From contig NZ_QPID01000015.1 of NCBI RefSeq assembly GCF_003336225.1, positions 1 through 51,937 on the forward strand: a stretch of DNA of 51,937 nt. Direction: 5' to 3'. Shown piece after piece: positions 5,640 through 14,873 of this stretch. The stretch is from Corallincola holothuriorum. Lineage in GTDB: Bacteria > Pseudomonadota > Gammaproteobacteria > Enterobacterales > Neiellaceae. The notes beneath the pieces are model-generated. The model worked only from the letters and a program-made list of their open reading frames with translations. It was not told the DNA's origin and ran no database searches. The position numbers and the translations under genes are program-made. Position 1 is the stretch's first letter. Every line of letters begins with the position of its first letter.

Positions 5640-7123
5640 AATTCGCTGCTCCATTGGGCTACGGGGGTGCCTATTTGTTGCTGTTCGTAATATCGCCATA
5701 GCATTTGATGTAGGGCATCGTGGCGGGAAAGGCTTTGTTCCAGCTGGCTTAATATCTTGAGTTGCCAGATGGCACCGTTTTGTTGGTGGGTTAGTCGCAT
5801 CCTGATGGGATCAAGGTAGAGTGCTATTTCAGCTGTGGTGATCCCTAGAGTGGCTAATCCGCGCTCTGCAACGGGGAGCATTTTTGTCGCTAACGTTGTT
5901 AGAGGGATCTCTTGCAACTGCCCATGTGGGCCTGACGGCCATACCAGCTGTGCGTTTAACCCGTGCTGAGCGGACCGGTAAAAATTGTAGCGCGCATGCT
6001 CAAAAGGTAAGGCAACCAAGTGGTCTTCGAGCTGATCCTGCAGGCCGACCGCCATGCCGATGCAAAATGCGGCGTTGGCCATCATATCTAAGGGGGTAGG
6101 GCCCGCGGGTAGAGCCCTTAGTTCGATCCTTAGGTGGCCTTCGGCAACGGGATCGTAGACCGGACGGTTCCAATTCCAGACCGTGCCTTGGTGTAGCCGC
6201 AGGCTACTTAAAGCGGGCGTTTTACCTTGCTGGATGTCAGTCAACGGTGATTCATGGTAGTCAACCGGCATCATCACGGGGAATTGACGTGCGCTGGAGG
6301 AAAACAGTTCCAGTGGACTTTTGCGTGCCCAACCACAACCGAAACCCACACGGGCGGGTGGGCGCCAATGATTTGAATGTCTGTCTCGGTAGTCGATCGA
6401 CTGTTTAAACAGCGTGATCCTGGTTTCGTGCCACAGCCGATGGCCGAGCAGAGTCGGTGAGTTGGCTGCTAAACCAAGCGCGATCGGCGTAACTAACTGT
6501 ATGGCGTTGTAGTGATCGACAAACTCTTTTGGGTTTACTCTCAGATGAACCTGAAATGATGTGTTTGCACCTTCCAGAGTTAAAAAGTCGGTGTGTAATT
6601 TGAGCGGCTCTGCGCCATCGATATGGATATAAAACGGATCTTGTTTTAGTTCATCCAGTCTTTGGGAAAGCGCATGATAACGAGGTTCGTCGGTCATGTT
6701 GGCTAAGCCAAAATCGCTTTGCCTTAATGTGGGAAGAATGCCAATGGCGAGAATGCGTGTATCGGTTGGCGCAGCAATATGACGAAGTTCAGCCAGCTTT
6801 TCGTTTAGCTGACGGTGAATTGCGGTAAAAGGTGTGCCCGCAGCGGGTACCGGGGACAGATTGTATTCCAGGTTGAAGCGGTTAAGTTCTAGTGTGAGTA
6901 ATGGATCGTTCGCCAGTTTTTGGAAGTGTTTGTTGAATGGTTGAGGGTGGCCGCAGTGATCGACCAAGTACAACTCAAGCTCTGCTCCCAGAGAGCAGGG
7001 GCCAACGCCGAAATCTGGTTTATCTAATAAGCATGCTAGTGCTTCAATGTCCTGTTCAAGGCATTGTGCAAAGCGCTCAAAATCAGCCGCACAGAAATGA
7101 TGCTTATCAACGGCTTGTCCCAT
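5636..7123 (-). CDS. GCS2-type glutamate-cysteine ligase-like carboxylate-amine ligase
   Basis: This 495-residue protein belongs to the glutamate-cysteine ligase family 2 superfamily. An early acidic motif, LGAELELYLVD (about residues 44-54), corresponds to the metal/ATP-binding Glu strand. It is followed by LEYNLSP, then TSFQVHLRV and HLRIELRALPAGPTPLDMMANA, which are characteristic of the glutamine-synthetase-like fold. ATG 7123 has AGG five bases upstream. The family joins a carboxylate, usually the gamma-carboxyl of glutamate, to an amine using ATP. Pathway glutathione synthesis in gammaproteobacteria normally uses the unrelated GshA type, so this is likely a side ligase making another gamma-glutamyl product. 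It forms a two-gene operon with the AstE-like hydrolase; upstream (7124-7249) is a short non-coding gap after the GGDEF gene. Confidence 0.85.
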   Translation of the reverse strand: MGQAVDKHHFCAADFERFAQCLEQDIEALACLLDKPDFGVGPCSLGAELELYLVDHCGHPQPFNKHFQKLANDPLLTLELNRFNLEYNLSPVPAAGTPFTAIHRQLNEKLAELRHIAAPTDTRILAIGILPTLRQSDFGLANMTDEPRYHALSQRLDELKQDPFYIHIDGAEPLKLHTDFLTLEGANTSFQVHLRVNPKEFVDHYNAIQLVTPIALGLAANSPTLLGHRLWHETRITLFKQSIDYRDRHSNHWRPPARVGFGCGWARKSPLELFSSSARQFPVMMPVDYHESPLTDIQQGKTPALSSLRLHQGTVWNWNRPVYDPVAEGHLRIELRALPAGPTPLDMMANAAFCIGMAVGLQDQLEDHLVALPFEHARYNFYRSAQHGLNAQLVWPSGPHGQLQEIPLTTLATKMLPVAERGLATLGITTAEIALYLDPIRMRLTHQQNGAIWQLKILSQLEQSLSRHDALHQMLWRYYEQQQIGTPVAQWSSEL

Positions 7124-7249
7124 AGAGCCTGCGATAAAAAATCAAGGATAAACTCAGTGTATGTCAGCGGGCGGTGGTTGCCCGAAAGAGTGCGAAATAT
7201 TTGACCCGCTTCATTTTTCGGCCTGCCGGATCGGCCTGACAAACCGTAA

Positions 7250-9667
7250 TTAGGATGTTGAGTCCGATTTTTTTATCGGAGCAACGGTGTTTGTTTTTGC
7301 TGCGGGAGGTGCATTACGCGTCGTGCGGGGGCTTTCTTTCCCTGTGCCCGCGTCTGTATCTGCTTCTATCTCGGCTTCGGTTGGGAGCGGATGGCTACTG
7401 TGCAACTGCACTTCATTTCTATGCAGCGCGGCATAGAGCTCGTCTATGTCGGCATCCATCAACTCCCGAGACTGCCAGCTCTTGCTTGTGCCTAACCCCA
7501 ACCAGGCATTGCGGTATTTGGCTTTGGCTTCATAAAGCAGACGATCGGAGAGCATGATTGCGGGCTCAATCATCGCTTCATCTGGTTCTTGTTCGGCGAG
7601 AGGGAACGGTGCAAAGCCCAGAGAGCAGGTGATGCTGATGGGCTGATTGTCAGCGACGATAAAGCTATGTCGGGCGACGACTCGGCGTATCTTTTCCGCC
7701 AGTTGTGCTGCGCCATACTCATCTATTTGCTGGGCAACCAAGAGAAACTCTTCTCCGCCCATTCGTACCAGCTGGTCACTGTCACGCAGCAGCTTAGTAC
7801 AGAGGCGGCTGAACTGCACCAGTACCTCGTCTCCGGCGGAGTGGCCGTGCTTATCATTGACCTCCTTGAAAAAGTCGAGGTCAATCATAAAGAAGTAGAT
7901 GTCAGCACTTGAGTAGATCGATGAGCGGCGTTGAAACCAGCGGCGGCGCATGATCGGTATCTGGATCGAGAGCCAGTGCTGCAGAAAACGGCGATTACCA
8001 AGTTTGGTTAGGGGATCGTGCTCACTCTGATCTTCATAGGCTTTGGCGAGCCGTCGGCTTTGGTAAACCAGCGCACTGATCAGGCAGAGCAAAATGCATA
8101 ACACAGCGATGGTCGCTTGCAGGCTTTTCTTTTGCCAATCTTGCTGAGCAAGGGCGAGCTCTGCTTGCAGTTTGCCTGATTTAAGTTGCGCTAGTTGTTC
8201 CGATTGTACTGACAGTTGGTGTTCTGCTCTGAGTAGTTGCAAATTTGTATTCTGATTTTGTTGCGCCAGTTGGTTGGTGTAGTTATCCGCTGTCTTATGG
8301 GCAAAAAAGGCGTCTTTGAATCTGTTTTGTTGCTGATAGATATCGGTCAGGAGCTGGTAGCTTTGACTGGCTTCCTCAAGCAGCTCGAGCTGTTCTGCCA
8401 GTGCCGCTGCTGATTGTGCAAAGGTTTGGGCGGAAGTTAAACGCCCTAACAGTAAGCGGCTTCTGGCTTTTAATAGATCGGTTTTTAACTGCAGTGTCGG
8501 CGGTGCATTTTTCAGAGTGTCGTTGTTGGCGCGTTTGAGAAAACTCTCCGCTTGTTTCGGTTGGTTGCGTAGCAGCCAGCTTTCGGCAATGGCAAGTAAG
8601 GATTCAAGCTGAGCGTTGCGTTGATCCTCGGCCTGATATAGCGACAGTGCCTGACGAAAGTGTTGCTGCGCCTTTTGGTACTGTTCATGGTCGAGCGCCA
8701 GTTCACCGCTCTCCATTAACACGTTAGCAATACCGTTACTATTATTCAGCTGTTGATAACCACTCTTGGCCGAATCTAGGTGGCTTTGAGCAAGATCTTT
8801 ACGTTTCAGCAGGCGTTGCAGTTTTGCCAAATTTAGATGGCTACGTGCGACAGCATCTTTCTCCTGATGACGTTGCCAAATAGCGTGGGTCTTTAACGCT
8901 GTGTCCAAAGCTTCATGGTATTTGCCTTGTGTTTGATACACCTCGGAAATATAGCCAAGCGGATAAACGGCAGCCAATTCGTTGTTTGCTTTGGCAAAAC
9001 TGGCTAGTGCATTATTAAAGCGGTTTAATGCGTTGTTGAACTGCGCGTTGTCTTTGTAAATTAACCCTAAGTTCACCTCGGTGACACCGGTGCGCCAGGG
9101 ATCATTCAGTTGGTAGCTATAATTGAGCGCCTTGTATAGGTTGTCGAGCGCAAGCACTGGCTCGCCAAGACTACGGTAGACACTGCCCAGGTTTGAGTGG
9201 GCACTGACCTGCCTGTCCAGATACTTATGTTGGTCGGCGATCGCCAGTGTTTTGTGAAAATAGACTTCTGCTTGCTCAAAGCGTCCTTGGCGAAAGGCCA
9301 ATGCCCCTTCGAGGTTAATTGCTTCGACACGTAATCGAGGCAGGTTGTGTTGTTCAGCGACCATTAACGCTTGTTCGGTTAACAGCGCACTTCTTGGATA
9401 TTGCCCCTGCAGCATATATGCCCACGCAACAGCGACTTTGACGTTGGCGGCGTCTACTGCGGACAGCGGAGTATCGAGTAGCAGGTTACCCTGTTGTATG
9501 GTCGCGGTGGGGTCGCGACGGGCTAACTCTTTTAGTTCGGTGAGGCTAATGGGCGTGCCTGTAGACATCCCCGTCACTGGCGAAGAAGACGGTTCATCCG
9601 CCAGACTGGGTTGACCCCAAAGCATAAACATCGTCAAAAGCAGTGCTAGCTTTGCCCGAGAATTCAC
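7250..9667 (-). CDS. Periplasmic TPR sensor - membrane - GGDEF diguanylate cyclase
   Basis: This 805-residue protein starts at GTG 9667, with GGGAG upstream. A signal peptide covers about residues 1-23 (ending SLA-DEP). About residues 60-450 consist of tandem TPR-like helical repeats with Tyr/Leu/Ala spacing, followed by a coiled coil rich in Gln and Leu. One membrane segment lies near 512-532 (IAVLCILLCLISALVYQS). The cytoplasmic GGDEF domain follows (DPLTKLGNRRF, then FFMIDLDFFKEVNDKHGHSAGD). The active-site loop is GGEEF near residue 636, preceded by the inhibitory-site RDSD five residues upstream, so it should be catalytically active and product-inhibited. It would make c-di-GMP in response to an unknown periplasmic or outer-membrane cue. 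The C-terminal tail of about 80 residues is low-complexity. It stands alone, between the ligase operon and mnmC. Confidence 0.9.
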   Translation of the reverse strand: MNSRAKLALLLTMFMLWGQPSLADEPSSSPVTGMSTGTPISLTELKELARRDPTATIQQGNLLLDTPLSAVDAANVKVAVAWAYMLQGQYPRSALLTEQALMVAEQHNLPRLRVEAINLEGALAFRQGRFEQAEVYFHKTLAIADQHKYLDRQVSAHSNLGSVYRSLGEPVLALDNLYKALNYSYQLNDPWRTGVTEVNLGLIYKDNAQFNNALNRFNNALASFAKANNELAAVYPLGYISEVYQTQGKYHEALDTALKTHAIWQRHQEKDAVARSHLNLAKLQRLLKRKDLAQSHLDSAKSGYQQLNNSNGIANVLMESGELALDHEQYQKAQQHFRQALSLYQAEDQRNAQLESLLAIAESWLLRNQPKQAESFLKRANNDTLKNAPPTLQLKTDLLKARSRLLLGRLTSAQTFAQSAAALAEQLELLEEASQSYQLLTDIYQQQNRFKDAFFAHKTADNYTNQLAQQNQNTNLQLLRAEHQLSVQSEQLAQLKSGKLQAELALAQQDWQKKSLQATIAVLCILLCLISALVYQSRRLAKAYEDQSEHDPLTKLGNRRFLQHWLSIQIPIMRRRWFQRRSSIYSSADIYFFMIDLDFFKEVNDKHGHSAGDEVLVQFSRLCTKLLRDSDQLVRMGGEEFLLVAQQIDEYGAAQLAEKIRRVVARHSFIVADNQPISITCSLGFAPFPLAEQEPDEAMIEPAIMLSDRLLYEAKAKYRNAWLGLGTSKSWQSRELMDADIDELYAALHRNEVQLHSSHPLPTEAEIEADTDAGTGKESPRTTRNAPPAAKTNTVAPIKKSDSTS

Positions 9668-9814
9668 CCTGTGCTCCCATTACGTTGGCTTGCTTCCATG
9701 CGGACGCCTCACTGTGAGTTGATCTTGTAATGTTAGCAAGATGTTGCGCTTTGTACAGGAGCTGCTTAAATACTTTCTGCGGCGGCTGAAGGGGTTACGG
9801 TGCAACCCCGCCGT

Positions 9815-11878
9815 TTACCTGTTCTTACCATGGTCGACGGCGTGCCTAGCGCTGTCAGATTGTTTTGCTTGGCGCTTGAGTTGTCGCCAGATAAAACGCT
9901 TGGCACTTAGGCTATCTGATTGGCTCAGGGGTAATGGCTCTGGTTCGCTCACAAGCTGGGCAACGAGTTGCTCGGCACATAGCCAGGCAGACGTTAGGCC
10001 GCGAGAGCCTAGCCCGGTCAGTGTCCACAGCATAGGTGCCCCAGGTAAAGATTGCGGGCCGTCACTGAGGGTGACTTCTGCTAATGTCGTCTGAACCGGC
10101 ACCGGACCCACCAGCGGCAGATGATCAGGTGAAGCACAGCGAAAGCCGACCTTTCCCTGTTGGCTCATCGATAAGGTTTGTGTCCACGGTGCAGGCGCTA
10201 GACAGCGCTGCAGCTTGTCTAGGTTTTCTGCAGCTTCGATTGGACTTAGTTCGGTATCGAGGTTGCCCCGTTTAAAGCTCGAGCCAATACAGTGTTCACC
10301 TGCCACCGCAGGGGTCATGTAGCCTTCATAGCAAAGGACGCGCTTTAGTGGTTGCGATGTCGTGGTGGCGTGCACGTGACTGACCTGACCACGGATCGGT
10401 GTTAAGGGTAGCGAGGCTAATGGGCCTAGCTGGCTTTGATGGCCTGCACAGACAATCAATGGCGTATGGTTTAGTGCATAACTGCTGGGTTTTGCCGTAT
10501 TGTCGGCAGGCAACAGGGTGAGCTGCCAGCCTTGTTCGCTTGCAGATATGTCTTCAACTCTGGCATGAACTGTTTCCAACAGGCCTGTTTGTTCCGCCCA
10601 ACGGAATAGCGTCTGACAAAGTTCAGCAGGGGAGACCCAGCCTGCATTTGGATAAAACAGTGCGTCATGGGGCAGAGTTACCCCAGCTAATTCGGAGGCC
10701 TGGTTGGCGTCTACCGAGTGCATCAGTGCGGGAGGGTATAGCGCGCTGGCGAGCAGCTTTTGTTGGCGTTGTTGACTGCGCTCATTGAAAGCAAGCTGCA
10801 AGACGCCGTTGAGCTGTAAATTCAGTTCAGCACCTTGCGCCTTCGCTTGTTCGGCGAGCTGTTGGGTTTGCTGGACGGCAAACAGCGACGCAGGGGTAAA
10901 AAATTGGCTGATAGCATCGAGTTCAACATGTAGCAGTGGATAGATAGCCCCTTGACGGTTGCCCGATGCCTGCGAGCCTGGTGTTTCGTCTTGGCTGATC
11001 ACTTTGCAGTTGATGCCGCGCTTGGTTAGGGAGTAAACCAGTGTCGCTGCCGCGATGCCATTACCTATGATGGTGACCGGTTGGCTGCTATTCGGTGCGG
11101 TTGAGGTCGTTATGCTGTCATCGTGAGACTGGTATTTGCCTGCCAGCATCTCCCGTTTACGGCCAAATCCTTTTACTTTCCACATCTCGAAACCGGCGGC
11201 GATCAGCGAGCGGCGTATCATGCCCGCGGCAGTAAATGTGGCGACGGTGGCATCGGGTGCCGACAGTCGAGCCATCTGCAGGAATAGTGTGGGTTGCCAC
11301 ATCTCTGGGTTTTTTGACGGGGCAAAACCGTCCAGGTACCAGGCGTTGACGATATGAGGGTGAGAGTTGGCGCTGGCATTGATCTGCGGTAGCCAGTCGT
11401 TAACATCACCCAGCCATAAATCCAGAGTGACGCGCCCATGGTCGAAGGTCAGGCGGTGGCAGCCAGCAACGGCTGGCGGATACTGGGTTAAAAGTGGCGC
11501 GATATAGTGTTGCAGCTGTGGCCAAACGCTGAGTGCTTTGGCTAAGTCCTCAGGCTGTAATGGATACTTTTCAAATGAGACGAAGTGCAGGCGTTGGCTG
11601 TGTGGCTTATCGTTTGCGGCGTCACGGGAGCGTTCGAATTCGCTCCAGGTGAGCAAAAAATTCAGGCCGGTGCCAAACCCCGTTTCGGCGACGACAAACA
11701 ACGGGTTGTCACTGTTTTGCCAGCGTTCTGGAAGACGATTTTGCGCCATAAACACATAGGCGCTCTCCTCCAGTCCTGAGGCTCTGGAGAAGTAGACATC
11801 ATCAAACTCAGTGGCCACAGGGGTGGTGGGATCAGACCAATCAAGTTGTGCATGACTGAGGTTGAACTTTTGTGCCAT
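9815..11878 (-). CDS. mnmC: Bifunctional tRNA 5-methylaminomethyl-2-thiouridine biosynthesis protein MnmC
   Basis: This 687-residue protein catalyses the last two steps of mnm5s2U34 formation in tRNA. Its C-terminal FAD domain removes the carboxymethyl group from cmnm5s2U, and its N-terminal SAM-dependent domain then methylates nm5s2U. The N-terminal part shows ETGFGTGLNFLL (SAM-binding loop, about residues 65-76) and WYLDGFAPSKNPEMW. The C-terminal part begins with the dinucleotide-binding motif IIGNGIAAATLVYSL near residue 270 and includes SQASGNRQGAIYPL and GLGSRGL. Length fits the fused form. Start ATG 11878 has GGAG upstream. It is divergent from fabB, as in related genomes. A GGGGTT/AACCCC stem lies downstream at 9791-9809 but has no T-run. 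Confidence 0.96.
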   Translation of the reverse strand: MAQKFNLSHAQLDWSDPTTPVATEFDDVYFSRASGLEESAYVFMAQNRLPERWQNSDNPLFVVAETGFGTGLNFLLTWSEFERSRDAANDKPHSQRLHFVSFEKYPLQPEDLAKALSVWPQLQHYIAPLLTQYPPAVAGCHRLTFDHGRVTLDLWLGDVNDWLPQINASANSHPHIVNAWYLDGFAPSKNPEMWQPTLFLQMARLSAPDATVATFTAAGMIRRSLIAAGFEMWKVKGFGRKREMLAGKYQSHDDSITTSTAPNSSQPVTIIGNGIAAATLVYSLTKRGINCKVISQDETPGSQASGNRQGAIYPLLHVELDAISQFFTPASLFAVQQTQQLAEQAKAQGAELNLQLNGVLQLAFNERSQQRQQKLLASALYPPALMHSVDANQASELAGVTLPHDALFYPNAGWVSPAELCQTLFRWAEQTGLLETVHARVEDISASEQGWQLTLLPADNTAKPSSYALNHTPLIVCAGHQSQLGPLASLPLTPIRGQVSHVHATTTSQPLKRVLCYEGYMTPAVAGEHCIGSSFKRGNLDTELSPIEAAENLDKLQRCLAPAPWTQTLSMSQQGKVGFRCASPDHLPLVGPVPVQTTLAEVTLSDGPQSLPGAPMLWTLTGLGSRGLTSAWLCAEQLVAQLVSEPEPLPLSQSDSLSAKRFIWRQLKRQAKQSDSARHAVDHGKNR

Positions 11879-11953
11879 TGAAAAAAAGCTCCATTACGCG
11901 ACAAGACGCGCTATTCTACTGCATTGTAAGTAGGAAGGTAGTGTTTGGTGCCG

Positions 11954-11970
11954 CTGAAAGCCGACCAGTT
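11954..11970 (-). promoter_or_regulatory. Candidate FadR half-operator upstream of fabB
   Basis: Read on the minus strand the site is AACTGGTCGGCTTTCAG. The first ten bases match the FadR consensus half AnCTGGTCnG; the second half is degenerate. TATTAT at 11988-11993 is a plausible fabB -10 box, which puts the site near -40, the position at which FadR activates fabB in E. coli. No good -35 hexamer is present, which suits an activator-dependent promoter. The assignment is inferred from sequence only. Confidence 0.4.
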
Positions 11971-12025
11971 TGATGGTGCTTTGCGGCTATTATCCCCGGT
12001 TGGATTAAGAATCAAGGTTGTGGCA

Positions 12026-13240
12026 ATGAAACGAGCGGTAATCACAGGTATCGGTATTGTTTCCAGTATCGGAAATAATGCAGAAGAGGTTTTGGCATCA
12101 CTAAAGGCTGGACGCTCTGGTATCACTAAGGCCGAATCCTTTGCTGAAATGGGCATGCGTAGTCAGGTTTGGGGTGATGTGAAACTCGATCCCAGTGAAC
12201 ATATTGACCGTAAGGCGATGCGCTTTATGGGCAACGCAGCAGCGTACGCATATATTGCAATGGATCAGGCGATCGCAGATTCAGGCTTGGATGAAGCACA
12301 AGTTTCCAATCCTCGCACCGGCCTCGTGGCTGGTTCTGGCGGCGCAAGTTCCGAGAATCAGGTTGCTGCGGCTGATATTTTGCGCGAAAAAGGTGTTCGT
12401 CGTGTCGGGCCTTACATGGTACCACGTACCATGGGCAGTACGACTTCCGCTTGTTTGGCGACACCATTCAAGATCAAAGGTGTTAACTACTCGATGAGTT
12501 CAGCTTGTGCTACCTCTGCACACTGTATCGGCCACGCTTTAGAGCTTATTCAGTTGGGTAAGCAAGATGTTGTATTCGCTGGTGGTGGTGAAGAAGTTCA
12601 TTGGTCTCTGGCTGTGCAGTTCGATGGCATGGGCGCGTTATCTACCAAGTACAACGATACGCCAGAATTAGCATCACGTACGTATGATACCAGCCGCGAT
12701 GGTTTTGTTATCTCCGGTGGCGGCGGCATGGTTGTGGTTGAAGAACTCGAACATGCTTTGGCCCGTGGCGCAAAAATTTATGGTGAAGTTGTAGGTTATG
12801 GCGCAACCTCTGACGGCTACGATATGGTGGCTCCGTCAGGCGAGGGTGCTGTACGTTGTATGCGTCAGGCGATGGATACTGTTGATGCCCCAATCGACTA
12901 TTTGAATACCCATGGCACCAGCACGCCGGTTGGTGATGTGAAAGAGCTGGGCGCGATTAAAGAAGTGTTTGGTGACAATGCGCCAGCCTTGAGTGCCAGT
13001 AAGTCTATGACTGGGCATGCTCTGGGTGCGGCGGGCGTTCATGAGGCGGTCTATTCACTATTGATGATGGACAATGGCTTTATCGCGCCATCAATCAATA
13101 TTGATGAGCTTGATCCAGAAGCCGCAGGTTTACCCGTGGTGACTGAAGCCCGTGATGCTGAGCTTAAGACTGTGATGTCAAACAGCTTTGGTTTTGGCGG
13201 TACAAACGCCACCTTGGTATTCAGCAAGTACGAAGCTTAA
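12026..13240 (+). CDS. fabB: 3-oxoacyl-[acyl-carrier-protein] synthase I
   Basis: This 404-residue condensing enzyme elongates acyl-ACP with malonyl-ACP and is needed for unsaturated fatty acid synthesis. Start ATG 12026 ([10 protein letters not shown]) has AAGG eight bases upstream; the frame is open 27 codons earlier but that stretch has no family similarity. The catalytic Cys lies in [12 protein letters not shown] (about residue 163), the two His in [11 protein letters not shown] (about 298) and [11 protein letters not shown] (about 333), with the Lys of SKSMTG. The C-terminal [12 protein letters not shown] glycine loop is intact. The [10 protein letters not shown] form and length mark it as FabB rather than FabF. 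It is divergent from mnmC and followed by a strong terminator. Confidence 0.97.
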   Translation: MKRAVITGIGIVSSIGNNAEEVLASLKAGRSGITKAESFAEMGMRSQVWGDVKLDPSEHIDRKAMRFMGNAAAYAYIAMDQAIADSGLDEAQVSNPRTGLVAGSGGASSENQVAAADILREKGVRRVGPYMVPRTMGSTTSACLATPFKIKGVNYSMSSACATSAHCIGHALELIQLGKQDVVFAGGGEEVHWSLAVQFDGMGALSTKYNDTPELASRTYDTSRDGFVISGGGGMVVVEELEHALARGAKIYGEVVGYGATSDGYDMVAPSGEGAVRCMRQAMDTVDAPIDYLNTHGTSTPVGDVKELGAIKEVFGDNAPALSASKSMTGHALGAAGVHEAVYSLLMMDNGFIAPSINIDELDPEAAGLPVVTEARDAELKTVMSNSFGFGGTNATLVFSKYEA

Positions 13241-13264
13241 CTGCAGATTAGCTATCGCAGTATT

Positions 13265-13290
13265 GAAAGGGCCTAAGGGCCCTTTTTTAC
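13265..13290 (+). terminator. Rho-independent terminator of fabB
   Basis: AAAGGGCC-TAA-GGGCCCTTTTTT forms a strong GC stem followed by six T residues, about 25 bases after the fabB stop. Confidence 0.9.
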
Positions 13291-13436
13291 GTTTAGGCGG
13301 TGTATTATTTAGTTGATTTGAATATTAAAAAGCCAATTAGACTAAGCTATTGTCTAATCCCTTGCTCGCTAACTGGACAGCCTTGAAAGTGCAGATTAGA
13401 GTGCCAGCTCTCAAAGCCTATTGATGTGAGTGTGAG

Positions 13437-14570
13437 ATGCGAATTCTTGTTGATGAAAATATGCCCTATGCGCGCCAGCTATTCAGCGAATTTGGTCAGG
13501 TTGAAGCAATCTCTGGGCGTGACCTGACGCCATCAAAATTAAAAGATGTTGATGGTTTGATGATCCGCTCCGTCACCAAGGTCAATGAAGCATTGCTAAC
13601 AGAAGCCAATAAACTCTCGTTTGTTGGCTCGGCCACCATAGGTACAGATCATGTCGATAAATCATTGTTGATGAGTCGAGATATCAGTTTTGTCAACGCA
13701 CCGGGCTGCAATGCGCACTCGGTGGCTGATTACCTGATTAGTGCCTTATTTGTTTTGGCGCAGCAACACCAGTTTAATCTGCGCGATAAAACGGTGGCGA
13801 TTATTGGGGTTGGAAATATTGGGACTCGCGTGATCGATAAATGTGAGGCGCTTGGGATCAACTATCTGCTTTGTGATCCGTTTAAAGCCCCTGCAGATGC
13901 GTTTCGCCAATACGTGTCGTTGGAAGAGGCGGCAAGAGCAGACATTATCACGTTTCATGTGCCATTGACCCGTGATGGCCAATATCCAACCTTCCATATG
14001 GTTGATGAAGCTTTCCTATCAGCACTTAACCCTGGCACTGTGTTGGTCAATGCCAGTCGTGGCGAAGTCATTGACAATAAGGCGCTGTACCACGTGTTAT
14101 CCCAAGGCAAACAACTGCCCACTGTACTCGATGTGTGGGAGAACGAACCCCATGTGATGGCAGAGCTATTGCCGTTAGTGGAGTTGGCCACAGCACATAT
14201 CGCTGGTTACTCGCTGGAAGGGAAAGCGCGGGGAACAGAGATGATTTATCAAGCGTTTGCGGATCATTGTGGACGCAGAGTCAGTCAGCATCTTGAGGAT
14301 TTTCTGCCACACCCAGAAATTGCCGGTTTTAATTTGGGGCAGCCACCCACACCAGAGATCGTACAACGTTTGGTTCATGCGGTTTATGATGTGCGCCGAG
14401 ATGACAAGCTGTTCCGAGAGCATGCATTGGCGGGTAAGGGGTTTGATTGGTTACGGCGTTTTTATCCTGAACGCCGTGAATTATCATCGGCGGTCATCAC
14501 AGGTAATCCGTCGGTAACTTCACTGCAGCTAGCGCCGCTGTATCAGTTAGGTTTCTCCCGCCCAGACTAG
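13437..14570 (+). CDS. pdxB: Erythronate-4-phosphate dehydrogenase
   Basis: This 377-residue enzyme oxidises 4-phosphoerythronate in pyridoxal 5'-phosphate synthesis. The N-terminus MRILVDENMPYARQLF is diagnostic. The NAD-binding motif is VAIIGVGNIGTRV (about residues 118-130). The catalytic block of the D-isomer-specific 2-hydroxyacid dehydrogenases is seen as LVNASRGEVIDN, the Glu in LDVWENEP, and the His in TAHIAGYSLEGK. A C-terminal PdxB dimerisation domain of about 90 residues follows. Start ATG 13437 is preceded by GTGAG. In E. coli pdxB is followed by usg and truA; here the next gene is fimV after a 303-base gap. Confidence 0.96.
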   Translation: MRILVDENMPYARQLFSEFGQVEAISGRDLTPSKLKDVDGLMIRSVTKVNEALLTEANKLSFVGSATIGTDHVDKSLLMSRDISFVNAPGCNAHSVADYLISALFVLAQQHQFNLRDKTVAIIGVGNIGTRVIDKCEALGINYLLCDPFKAPADAFRQYVSLEEAARADIITFHVPLTRDGQYPTFHMVDEAFLSALNPGTVLVNASRGEVIDNKALYHVLSQGKQLPTVLDVWENEPHVMAELLPLVELATAHIAGYSLEGKARGTEMIYQAFADHCGRRVSQHLEDFLPHPEIAGFNLGQPPTPEIVQRLVHAVYDVRRDDKLFREHALAGKGFDWLRRFYPERRELSSAVITGNPSVTSLQLAPLYQLGFSRPD

Positions 14571-14873
14571 GGGGATATCGCGATTTTTAATGGCTGAGTT
14601 GGTAGAAAACGCAGCTTCAGTTATGTAACGCGCTTTGACTAGCAACGCGCGTAAAACGCTTCGCTTAGCTGTTTTTGCTGCCGGTCAACGTGATTGGTCA
14701 GCTAAATGCTTGACGCTCCCCACATTAATCGCCTTACTCATTGATAGATAATGGCCAAACACTATCTTATAGTCAGGCCATCTTAAGTTTTTGTTACTTT
14801 GGGATAACCTCAAGTTAACAACAAGATGTGCCGAAAGCCTTAGTATGGCCGATTACCAGATCAGGACTGTTGT
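14571..14873. other. Non-coding gap between pdxB and fimV
   Basis: No ORF or RNA gene is supported in these 303 bases. The gap occupies the place where E. coli carries usg (an asd-like gene). AACGCGC/GCGCGT fragments near 14629-14652 could form a weak hairpin downstream of pdxB. The AT-rich part at 14770-14820 probably holds the fimV promoter, but no convincing -35/-10 pair stands out. Confidence 0.5.
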
